From Clostridia bacterium (GTDB lineage Bacteria > UBA6262 > WVXT01 > JAUXBS01), in assembly GCA_030618495.1 (NCBI GenBank), contig JAUXDE010000043.1:1-13823 (forward strand): DNA of 13,823 nucleotides, given 5' to 3'. The stretch's first letter is position 1, and the number at the start of each line of letters is the position of its first letter. Below are positions 1-9,499 of the stretch, piece by piece. The position numbers were made by a program, and so were the translations under genes. Below the pieces are notes generated by a model. The model saw only the letters and a program-made list of their open reading frames with translations, had not been told where the DNA came from and did no database searches.

Positions 1-1231
<1,231 letters not shown>

Positions 1232-1314
1232 TATTCTAAAACTTCCTTAATTTACAAAGCACCGTGATCCAAGGCACATAAACCAAATTAATTCGGAATT
1301 GATTTACCCACTCC

Positions 1315-1334
1315 TATTTAGTTTTCAAAGAACT
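1315..1334 (-). promoter_or_regulatory. boxA antitermination site in the rRNA leader
   Basis: The minus strand reads AGTTCTTTGAAAACTAAATA. This closely resembles the boxA of Bacillus rrn leaders (TTCTTTGAAAACT) and matches the TTCTTT core of E. coli boxA (TGCTCTTTAACA). It lies about 16 nt downstream of the P2 -10 box and about 85 nt before the mature 16S 5' end. In the nascent transcript boxA recruits NusB-NusE to make RNA polymerase resistant to Rho while it crosses the untranslated rRNA operon; nusB itself is at 3649-4071. Confidence 0.8.
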
Positions 1335-1349
1335 TAACAACTCATATAT

Positions 1350-1378
1350 ATTTTATCACACAAATGTTTTATTGTCAA
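1350..1378 (-). promoter_or_regulatory. rrn promoter P2 (proximal)
   Basis: The minus strand has -35 TTGACA at 1373-1378, a 17-nt spacer, and -10 TAAAAT at 1350-1355. The -35 is perfect and the -10 matches five of six positions. Transcription should begin near 1342-1344, giving a leader of about 110 nt before 16S that carries boxA. The sequence upstream of the -35 is AT-rich but is occupied by the inverted repeat at 1398-1520 rather than by an obvious UP element. Confidence 0.85.
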
Positions 1379-1397
1379 CTATTAATTTGTAAAGGAA

Positions 1398-1520
1398 AGT
1401 GGCGTACTGAAATAAGTCGCTTTTAGAAAACTTATAAAAAGTTCTATTACGCTTTTTCCTTATATCTAATTGATGTTTTAAAAGAACTTTATTATTAGCA
1501 ACTTATTTTAATACGCCACT
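1398..1520. repeat. 123-bp imperfect inverted repeat between the two rrn promoters
   Basis: The outer arms at 1398-1417 and 1501-1520 are 20 bp each and match at 18 of 20 positions as inverted repeats, beginning AGTGGCGTA and ending TACGCCACT. A further inner pair, AAAGTTCT at 1438-1445 and AGAACTTT at 1483-1490, is perfectly complementary. The space between is AT-rich with no open reading frame. No clear target-site duplication flanks it beyond AA. It could be a MITE-like mobile remnant, or a large hairpin in the P1 transcript. It separates P1 from P2. Confidence 0.7.
1472..1490 (-). promoter_or_regulatory. Second boxA-like sequence, downstream of P1
   Basis: The minus strand reads AAAGTTCTTTTAAAACATC, close to the boxA at 1315-1334 (AGTTCTTTGAAAACT): TTCTTT then AAAAC are shared, with T for G between. 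It lies about 48 nt downstream of the P1 -10. It also falls inside the inverted repeat, and its AGTTCT core contributes to the inner paired arm, so the resemblance may be accidental. Confidence 0.35.
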
Positions 1521-1537
1521 AAAATATCAGAAACGAG

Positions 1538-1566
1538 ATAATACCAAATCAATATATATTTGTCAA
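1538..1566 (-). promoter_or_regulatory. rrn promoter P1 (distal)
   Basis: The minus strand has -35 TTGACA at 1561-1566, a 17-nt spacer, and -10 TATTAT at 1538-1543. Both spacing and boxes are close to ideal for the main sigma factor. Tandem promoters ahead of 16S are typical of bacterial rrn operons. A transcript from here would start near 1531 and run through the inverted repeat and P2 before reaching boxA and 16S. Confidence 0.8.
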
Positions 1567-1568
1567 GT

Positions 1569-1602
1569 AAAAAAGATAAAAATATTATATTTTTTTCTTA
1601 TC
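1569..1602 (-). terminator. Candidate AT-rich terminator after ligA
   Basis: On the minus strand, 20 nt beyond the ligA stop, the segment 1602-1575 can fold into an AT-rich hairpin (GATAA...TTATC-type arms with A/T-tract pairing), followed by six T residues at 1574-1569. It would end the riboflavin-nusB-ligA transcript just before the rrn P1 -35 box. The stem is nearly all A-U, so it would be weak. A GC-containing palindrome TTACC/GGTAA at 1611-1623 also lies here but has no T-run. Confidence 0.4.
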
Positions 1603-1622
1603 CCCGTTTTTACCGTCGGTAA

Positions 1623-4071
<2,449 letters not shown>

Positions 4072-4092
4072 AACACACTCCCATCACTTATA

Positions 4093-4560
4093 TTATTTTA
4101 TTTTATTAAACAAATCAACCATTTCTATGGCAGAAAGCGCCGCGGAAGCGCCCTTGTTACCGGACTTGGCGCCCGCGCGTTCAATTGCCTGCTCAAGGTT
4201 GTCGGCGGTTATTACACCAAAAATAACCGGTATACCCGTCGAAAGCGATGTCTGCGAAATACCCTTGGATACCTCGTTACTGATGTAATCAAAATGCGGC
4301 GTATCGCCCCTTATTACCGCCCCCAGGCAGATTATGGAATCGTACTTCTTGCTCAACGCCATTTTTTTAGCCGCATAGGGAATCTCAAAACTGCCCGGCA
4401 CCCATACGACATCGATTTTAGCTTCATCCGTATCGTGCCTGCGCAAAGCATCAAGCGCGCCATCCAGTAACCTGGATGAAATAAACTCATTGAACCTGGA
4501 AACCACGATACCAAACCTCTTTCCCTTTGCAATCATCTTTCCCGAATAAGTCTTTACCAT
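4093..4560 (-). CDS. ribH: 6,7-dimethyl-8-ribityllumazine synthase
   Basis: RibH condenses 5-amino-6-ribitylamino-uracil with 3,4-dihydroxy-2-butanone 4-phosphate to make the lumazine that riboflavin synthase uses. The 155-residue length is typical. Visible motifs are [17 protein letters not shown] near 19-35, [16 protein letters not shown] at 51-66, and the catalytic loop [16 protein letters not shown] with the proton-transfer histidine H89. [14 protein letters not shown] near 117-130 carries the phosphate-binding arginine R128. The ATG at 4560 has a strong AGGAGG 5-6 nt upstream. It lies 23 nt after ribBA and is the fourth rib gene of the operon. The enzyme normally forms pentamers or 60-mer capsids. 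Confidence 0.98.
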   Translation of the reverse strand: MVKTYSGKMIAKGKRFGIVVSRFNEFISSRLLDGALDALRRHDTDEAKIDVVWVPGSFEIPYAAKKMALSKKYDSIICLGAVIRGDTPHFDYISNEVSKGISQTSLSTGIPVIFGVITADNLEQAIERAGAKSGNKGASAALSAIEMVDLFNKIK

Positions 4561-4583
4561 TTTTCCTCCTTTTTTTGACTTGT

Positions 4584-5792
4584 TTAAATTCCCAGCAAGT
4601 GCCCCATCTTTTCCTTTTTTGTCTTCAGGTACTTCTGCGTCAGCTTTGTCGGTCTTATCTCCAGGGGAACTCTCTTCGTCACTTTCAATCCGTACCCCTC
4701 AATCCCCACTATTTTACGGGGATTGTTCGTCAGAAGATGAATGGTCGATAGTCCAAGGTCCGAAAGTATCTGCGCGCCTATACCGTAATCGCGCAGGTCG
4801 GCTTTGAAACCAAGCGCCCTATTGGCTTCAACCGTATCCATACCCCCGTCCTGAAGACTGTAAGCTCTTATCTTGTTTTCCAGCCCAATACCCCTGCCTT
4901 CCTGCTGCATGTAAAGCAACACACCATTTCCTTTGTTATTAATAATCTTTAATGCCCTGTGAAGCTGCTGGCCGCAATCGCATCTTAAAGAAAGTAAAGC
5001 GTCTCCCGTCAAACACGATGAATGCACCCTCACTATCACGTTATTCTTATTTCTTATCCTGCCTTTTACAATGGCAAGATGACTACTGCCGTCAATTAAA
5101 GACCTGTATACTGTCATCCTGAATTTTCCGAACTTCGTGGGAAAATCAACTGTTGTTATTTTTTTGACGAGTTTTTCTGTCCGCCTGCGGTACTCAATCA
5201 TATCCTTGATTGTCCCGACCCTGAGGTTATGTTTCTTCGCAAACCTGAACAGGGCGGGAGTGCGCGCCATTGTACCGTCTTCGTTCATTATCTCACAGAT
5301 AATTCCGGCCGGATAAAGTCCTGCCATAACAGCCAGGTCAACCACCGCTTCCGTATGTCCCGCGCGCACAAGGACGCCGCCGTTCTTGTACCTTAGCGGG
5401 AATATATGCCCTGGTTTTACAAGGTCTGAAGGTTTTGTCCTACTGTTTACGAGAACCTTGACTGTCTTATTCCTGTCATGAGCTGAAATCCCCGTTGTCG
5501 TCCCCTTTAGCGCGTCAACAGAAACCGTAAACGCAGCGTCCTTGAGTTCCGTACCGTTGCTCACCATGGGTTCCAGCAAAAGCTTGTCCAGCCTTTCCCC
5601 CGTCATTGGAACACATATGAGCCCCCGGGCGTGTTTTGCCATGAAGTTAATTGCCCCGGGTGTAGCTTTAGACGCCGCCATGACAAGGTCACCCTCGTTT
5701 TCCCTGTCCCTGTCATCCACAACGACAACCATTTTGCCTTTTTTTATGTCCTCCACGAGTTCGGGCACGGAACTTAACTTTTCACTGCTCAT
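4584..5792 (-). CDS. ribBA: Bifunctional DHBP synthase / GTP cyclohydrolase II
   Basis: This 402-residue fusion supplies both entry branches of riboflavin synthesis. The N-terminal half (about 1-205, RibB) converts ribulose 5-phosphate to 3,4-dihydroxy-2-butanone 4-phosphate. It shows [15 protein letters not shown] at 26-40, [10 protein letters not shown] near 98-107 and [16 protein letters not shown] near 143-158. The C-terminal half (about 210-400, RibA) opens the GTP ring. It has zinc ligands C260, C271 and C273 in [17 protein letters not shown], then QQEGRGIGL and the family signature around [10 protein letters not shown]. Both active sites look intact. The ATG is 1 nt after the ribE stop, with GGGG about 10 nt upstream, so translation is probably coupled. 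Confidence 0.98.
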   Translation of the reverse strand: MSSEKLSSVPELVEDIKKGKMVVVVDDRDRENEGDLVMAASKATPGAINFMAKHARGLICVPMTGERLDKLLLEPMVSNGTELKDAAFTVSVDALKGTTTGISAHDRNKTVKVLVNSRTKPSDLVKPGHIFPLRYKNGGVLVRAGHTEAVVDLAVMAGLYPAGIICEIMNEDGTMARTPALFRFAKKHNLRVGTIKDMIEYRRRTEKLVKKITTVDFPTKFGKFRMTVYRSLIDGSSHLAIVKGRIRNKNNVIVRVHSSCLTGDALLSLRCDCGQQLHRALKIINNKGNGVLLYMQQEGRGIGLENKIRAYSLQDGGMDTVEANRALGFKADLRDYGIGAQILSDLGLSTIHLLTNNPRKIVGIEGYGLKVTKRVPLEIRPTKLTQKYLKTKKEKMGHLLGI

Positions 5793-5793
5793 A

Positions 5794-6429
5794 TCAAATA
5801 AACCCCTTTTCCCTGAGAAATGACTCTGTTATTTTATCCTTCTTATCCTGAAGGCCTTTCTGAACGTATTTTCCAAGCACATCCAGTTCAACGTTGACCC
5901 TGTCCCCTGCTTTTTTCCCGCCAAGTGTCGTTACTTCGGCAGTATGCGGGATAATTGAGACATTAAAACTGCCTGCCGGGAGTATATCCGCAACGGTCAA
6001 GCTGATTCCGTCAACGGCAATTGAGCCCTTGCTAACGATATTTCCGAACATTTCTTCAGGCAGGGAAATTTCAATCAGCCTGAAACCCGTATGCTTTTTT
6101 ATTGACTTTATCCTTCCTGTACCGTCAATATGTCCAGTAACCATATGCCCCCCGAAACGGTCTCCTGCCTTTAAGGCCCTTTCCATATTAACAGTTTCCC
6201 CTTGACCCAGTTGTCCGAGATTTGTTTTCTTGAGAGTCTCGGGTGAAACGTCAACGACAAATATCGTAATATTCTTTTTAACGGAAACTATCCCTGAAAC
6301 AGTAAGGCATACCCCGTTAACAGCAACACTCTCGCCTTTCACCATATCATCAAATCCTGTTTCTATCAACATTCTTCCCTTTCTGACTTCCCTGACCCTG
6401 CCGGCTGACTCAATGATACCGGTAAACAT
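5794..6429 (-). CDS. ribE: Riboflavin synthase alpha chain
   Basis: Riboflavin synthase dismutates two 6,7-dimethyl-8-ribityllumazine molecules into riboflavin and the pyrimidine precursor. The 211-residue product has the diagnostic N-terminus MFTGIIE and the usual two tandem lumazine-binding barrels. The first, about 1-97, includes [13 protein letters not shown]. The second, about 98-195, includes [25 protein letters not shown] and [10 protein letters not shown], ending with [11 protein letters not shown]. The ATG at 6429 is preceded by GGAGG at 6-nt spacing. It follows ribD after 28 nt and directly abuts ribBA. Some schemes name this gene ribC or ribE. Confidence 0.98.
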   Translation of the reverse strand: MFTGIIESAGRVREVRKGRMLIETGFDDMVKGESVAVNGVCLTVSGIVSVKKNITIFVVDVSPETLKKTNLGQLGQGETVNMERALKAGDRFGGHMVTGHIDGTGRIKSIKKHTGFRLIEISLPEEMFGNIVSKGSIAVDGISLTVADILPAGSFNVSIIPHTAEVTTLGGKKAGDRVNVELDVLGKYVQKGLQDKKDKITESFLREKGFI

Positions 6430-6457
6430 ATAAACCTCCGCAATTATGGTAGTAACA

Positions 6458-7540
6458 CTACACTACATATCCATCCACTAATATGTCATCGCCAAATCTT
6501 TTAATGGTTATATCCTTTAAACCTATAGCCCGGTCAATCCCCCTTATTCCACTACCCTCAACAGGCGTAAGAGAATCCCTGCCGCCAAGTATCTTCGGCG
6601 CTATGAAAAAGAGCACCCTGTCTACCAGCCCCTGGTTCAGGAAGGAGGCATTAACGCTTCCGCCACCTTCAACAACTATTGATGAAATTGACCTCTTCCC
6701 CAGCATTTTCATAAGTTTTTTAAGGTTTAATCCGTCTTTGCCGCTTCCCGGATTAATAACCTCCACTCCCTTTTCCTGAAGCTGCTTAATCTTTCTTTTT
6801 TTATCAGAGGCGGTCGCCACTATGGCAGGAGCGTCCTCATTCAGCACCCTTGCATTCAATGGGATTTTTAAGTGTGTATCAAGAATAACACGGATGGGAC
6901 TGGTTCCCTTTTTCCTTGAGGTCAGCCTTGGGTTATCCGCAAGCACGGTATTGATACCAACCAGTATCGCATCAACCCGACCGCGGAGCCTGTGGGCATA
7001 TTGGCGTGAACTCAGGTTTGTTATCCATTTGGAATTACCCGAAACTGTCGTTATCTTGCCATCAAGCGTCATGGCGCTTTTAAGTATGATAAAAGGCATT
7101 TTACTCTCAGTATACTTTATGTACGCTTCATTCAGTTTCCTTGCCTCCTTTTCCATCACCCCTGTTCTTATCCTGACACCCCGCCTTCTCAGCAACCTTA
7201 TTGACTTACCCATTACAAGGACATTCGGATCCTTCATTGCCATTACAACTTCTTTAATGCCTGCTTTTACGATAGCGTCCGTGCAGGGTGGTGTCTTACC
7301 GTAATGACAGCATGGCTCAAGGGTCACATACATCGTCGCCCCGCGCGACAAACGTCCTGCCCCGGACAGCGCAATTACTTCCGCATGGGGACCTCCGAAA
7401 TACTCATGATATCCCCTGCCGGCAATCTTTTTGTTCCTTACTATAATACAGCCGACTTTTGGATTCGTGCTGACCCTGTTTGATGCCCCGGATGCAAGCT
7501 TAAGAGCTGATTTCATATATATTTCATCATTATTTACCAT
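6458..7540 (-). CDS. ribD: Bifunctional riboflavin deaminase/reductase RibD
   Basis: RibD performs the deamination and side-chain reduction after GTP ring opening. I place the start at the ATG at 7540 (360 residues). The longer frame from 7576 would translate the terminator hairpin, and DEIYMKSALKLA at residues 5-16 is the normal family N-terminus. The deaminase domain (about 1-145) has the zinc-site motif PHAE (H52, catalytic E54) and EPCCHYGKTPPC with ligands C77 and C86, plus NPKVGC. The reductase domain (about 150-358) has KSAMTLDGKI, AILVGINTVLADNPRLTSR and VVEGGG. The only Shine-Dalgarno-like sequence is GGGA in the 3' arm of the upstream terminator, 8 nt before the ATG. It is the first gene under the FMN riboswitch. 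Confidence 0.96.
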   Translation of the reverse strand: MVNNDEIYMKSALKLASGASNRVSTNPKVGCIIVRNKKIAGRGYHEYFGGPHAEVIALSGAGRLSRGATMYVTLEPCCHYGKTPPCTDAIVKAGIKEVVMAMKDPNVLVMGKSIRLLRRRGVRIRTGVMEKEARKLNEAYIKYTESKMPFIILKSAMTLDGKITTVSGNSKWITNLSSRQYAHRLRGRVDAILVGINTVLADNPRLTSRKKGTSPIRVILDTHLKIPLNARVLNEDAPAIVATASDKKRKIKQLQEKGVEVINPGSGKDGLNLKKLMKMLGKRSISSIVVEGGGSVNASFLNQGLVDRVLFFIAPKILGGRDSLTPVEGSGIRGIDRAIGLKDITIKRFGDDILVDGYVV

Positions 7541-7570
7541 AAAAAAAATCCCGGGAACATCTCCGGGATT
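7541..7570 (-). terminator. Intrinsic terminator of the FMN riboswitch
   Basis: The minus strand has AATCCCGG (7570-7563), an 8-nt loop, then CCGGGATT (7554-7547) and an uninterrupted T-run down to 7541. This perfect 8-bp stem plus U-tract is a canonical rho-independent terminator. It ends exactly at the ribD ATG and follows the aptamer by about 27 nt, so it is the riboswitch expression platform. The 5' arm can instead pair with the start of the aptamer (see findings). Confidence 0.92.
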
Positions 7571-7597
7571 AAACATAACAAAACAATTATTGTTTGT

Positions 7598-7720
7598 CTT
7601 CTTCCATCCGGACTATTACCGTCGGTTCCTGAATCCAACAGGTTCAACCCTTGAAGGGCTCGTAGACTCGCCTCTCTTAAGGAGGATTACTACCGGTTAA
7701 GAATTTCACTCAATCCCGAA
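7598..7720 (-). ncRNA. FMN riboswitch aptamer (RFN element)
   Basis: The minus strand carries the conserved blocks of the FMN aptamer in order: TCTTCGGGATTGAGTGAAATTC (P1/P2 entry, from about 7722 down), ACCGGTAGT near 7696, AGCCC near 7657, GGATTCAGGAACCGACGGT near 7636-7618, and AGTCCGGATGGAAGAAGA ending at about 7598. P1 is closed by TCTTC with GAAGA. It binds flavin mononucleotide, the end product derived from the pathway it controls. With the terminator at 7541-7570 it should switch off ribD-ribE-ribBA-ribH and the downstream genes when FMN is plentiful. Confidence 0.96.
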
Positions 7721-7736
7721 GATATATTATTATTTA

Positions 7737-7765
7737 TTATTACCTTAAAACTATCAGTACTCCAA
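7737..7765 (-). promoter_or_regulatory. Possible promoter for the riboflavin operon
   Basis: A weak candidate on the minus strand is TTGGAG (7760-7765), a 17-nt spacer and TAATAA (7737-7742). It overlaps the stop codon of the preceding gene and would start transcription just before the aptamer. The match is partial (four of six in the -35, poor in the -10), and the AT-rich run 7721-7742 offers other -10 options. Read-through from the coiled-coil gene upstream is an alternative source, since no terminator separates them. Confidence 0.3.
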
Positions 7766-8380
7766 ATTCTCTAATTCCTCTTCCATGCTTCTTCTCTTGC
7801 CCTCTAATTTCCTCAACTTCTTGGAATCCCCTGATTCCGCCGCTTCATCTTCTTCCGTTACCAGTTTATTTATGTCTTTTCTTAGATTCTTTATCTTTTT
7901 TTCCCGCTCTTTCATTTCCTTTTTGAGTTTTTTCGCATCCATCGCTTCCTGCTTTACGATTTGCTTTCTTTCCATTTGTTCTTCTTTTGATATATCACTT
8001 GTCAGCTTCTTTTCCAGCCCCATTATTTTCTTTTCCAATTCCCTTACTCTCTTTTTGGTAATATTCTGAATTTCTCTCATCTCTTTCTCGTTTTTTTCAA
8101 TCTTCTTCCTGAGACCATTTATATCCTTTCTTATCCTGACCTTCACCATTTTATGGCCTGCCCCGCTGCGTTCCCTCTCCTCAAGTAATTCTATTTCACT
8201 TCTTAATTTATCAAGCATCCTATAAATAGGTTCCGTCTGCTTCTCTTCCTGCACTTCATATATCCTTATCTTATTTTCAAGCTTAAGGATCTGACTATAT
8301 AAATCTCCGGCGCTAGCTGCAACAGGAAGAAATACATACGTTAAAAATACAATCATTGGAACTAAAACACTTTTGCTCAT
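7754..8380 (-). CDS. Secreted coiled-coil protein of unknown function
   Basis: I do not recognise a family. From the ATG at 8380 the product is 208 residues. This start is chosen because AGGAG lies 7 nt upstream; an in-frame ATG at 8407 would add nine residues and lacks such a site. Residues 1-24 form a signal peptide (VLVPMIVFLTYVFLPVAASA), with likely cleavage ASA|GDL. The mature part, about 25-208, is very rich in Lys, Glu and Arg with regularly spaced Leu/Ile, and reads as nearly continuous coiled coil with a break near 71-76 (RSGAG). No cysteines or catalytic motif are seen. It is probably periplasmic. Such low-complexity helices give unreliable homology hits, so no function is assigned. 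It is divergent from the lipoprotein gene at 8566. Confidence 0.8.
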   Translation of the reverse strand: MSKSVLVPMIVFLTYVFLPVAASAGDLYSQILKLENKIRIYEVQEEKQTEPIYRMLDKLRSEIELLEERERSGAGHKMVKVRIRKDINGLRKKIEKNEKEMREIQNITKKRVRELEKKIMGLEKKLTSDISKEEQMERKQIVKQEAMDAKKLKKEMKEREKKIKNLRKDINKLVTEEDEAAESGDSKKLRKLEGKRRSMEEELENLEY

Positions 8381-8415
8381 CTTTAAACTCCTTTTCAATA
8401 TTATCATAATACAAT

Positions 8416-8444
8416 ATTATAATTGAAACCTTAAAAAAAAGCAA
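8416..8444 (-). promoter_or_regulatory. Promoter for the secreted coiled-coil gene
   Basis: The minus strand shows a perfect -10 TATAAT at 8416-8421 and a partial -35 TTGCTT at 8439-8444, separated by 17 nt. Transcription would begin near 8409, giving a leader of about 29 nt that contains the AGGAG ribosome site. Confidence 0.6.
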
Positions 8445-8485
8445 GTAAATTTTTCACAATCGCCATTAAAAAAATAAAAATAATA

Positions 8486-8514
8486 TTGACAAATCTTCAA
8501 TTCTGTGCTATAAT
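8486..8514 (+). promoter_or_regulatory. Consensus sigma70 promoter for the lipoprotein/barrel pair
   Basis: TTGACA at 8486-8491, a 17-nt spacer and TATAAT at 8509-8514 match the housekeeping consensus at all twelve positions. The expected start point is about 8520-8521. This gives a leader of about 45 nt before the ATG at 8566. It is divergent from the promoter at 8416-8444; the two -35 boxes are about 40 bp apart. Confidence 0.85.
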
Positions 8515-8565
8515 ATTTGAATGAAGGGATTAGGAACTTTTCAGAAATTGTTTTATGGAGACCAA

Positions 8566-9468
8566 ATGCACAATAAATTAATGATTAAAATATTTATTTC
8601 AATTGTTGTTATATCCCTTAACGGCTGTGATTATAATGGCAATCTTTTTGGTTTATTCCATCCCGCGCGCGGAACTAGCGAAAACCCGCTGGTGCTGAAT
8701 TCTGACGGCGCTGCCGCAGTTGCCTCCGGTGATTACGAAAGCGCGAAAACATATTATGAAGCAACCCTGGCAACTTTCGGAGAAACGGAACTCTCGGATT
8801 TGGCGGGTGGGGAAAAAGAACTTTACGAGGAAGCTCTCGCGGGGCAAACCCTGGCCATAATCAAATTAAACCCTGAATTCGACATGAGTACAGTCATGTC
8901 CGAGATGATGATGGCTTCCATTGGAGGAGAAGTCGACAGCTCTGTTTTTGAAGAAACCGTTGTATTGCCTGAAACCGATGAAGCGGCTATTGCCAAAAAA
9001 GCCATTCTTGATGTGATAATAACCAATTATAAAAACCTTATAGACAACGGCGATACCTATTCCGATAATTCAAATATTAAAATAATTCTTGGCATCTACA
9101 TTGAAGAAAACATCCTTATGACCACGATTGCCGAGGATTACATTGAAATCATCGGAACAGAAAGTGACTACACGGACTTTTACATAATAATGGAAAGCAC
9201 TGCTCCGAGAAAGTTATTAAGTGCCATGCTCTATGAAGTGGCAAACGCTACACAGACCTTCGCCCAAACCAAAGCTGATATGGGTTCCGAAAAGGTTAGC
9301 GACATGATAACTTTGCTGGAAAATAACAATACTTCATTTAATGAAGCTTCAAACTACATAACTGACGGCGGAAAAAATCTTCCCGACGGCATTCTTGACG
9401 GAATAACGGAGCAATTTGATACCCTTCAAGATAATTTCAATACCTTGCTTGACGCTTTAAAATCGTAA
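8566..9468 (+). CDS. Predicted lipoprotein, unknown function, TPR-like N-terminal segment
   Basis: The chosen ATG at 8566 follows GGAG by 5 nt and gives a 300-residue precursor. Its N-terminus MHNKLMIKIFISIVVISLNGC is a short lipoprotein signal ending in a lipobox, LNGC, with lipidated C21. The in-frame ATG at 8521 sits on the predicted transcription start and would put 15 extra residues ahead of the signal. After a Gly/Asn-rich linker, residues about 40-75 (DGAAAVASGDYESAKTYYEATLA) resemble one tetratricopeptide helix pair. The remainder is acidic and mostly helical, with no catalytic motif or further cysteines seen. The residue after C21 is Asp, which keeps lipoproteins in the inner membrane in enterobacteria; whether that rule applies here is unknown. 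The barrel-protein gene follows after 31 nt, probably cotranscribed. Confidence 0.82.
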   Translation: MHNKLMIKIFISIVVISLNGCDYNGNLFGLFHPARGTSENPLVLNSDGAAAVASGDYESAKTYYEATLATFGETELSDLAGGEKELYEEALAGQTLAIIKLNPEFDMSTVMSEMMMASIGGEVDSSVFEETVVLPETDEAAIAKKAILDVIITNYKNLIDNGDTYSDNSNIKIILGIYIEENILMTTIAEDYIEIIGTESDYTDFYIIMESTAPRKLLSAMLYEVANATQTFAQTKADMGSEKVSDMITLLENNNTSFNEASNYITDGGKNLPDGILDGITEQFDTLQDNFNTLLDALKS

Positions 9469-9499
9469 GAGCTTACTGAAATAGTTACTGGATAAAAAA

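Noticed and set aside
1262-1274. TTGGATCAC in the rRNA leader resembling the 3' end of 16S (GGATCACCTCC)
   Set aside because: The shared word is only about 9 nt and is not complementary to anything relevant that I can see; it is likely chance.
7541-7576. N-terminal 12-codon extension of ribD beginning ATG at 7576
   Set aside because: It translates the riboswitch terminator hairpin, has no ribosome site, and places the family N-terminus 12 residues inward. The ATG at 7540 fits RibD homologues.
7785-8069. Ser/Phe-rich plus-strand frame opposite the coiled-coil gene
   Set aside because: Its composition is the complement of Lys/Glu-rich codons; there is no independent coding evidence.
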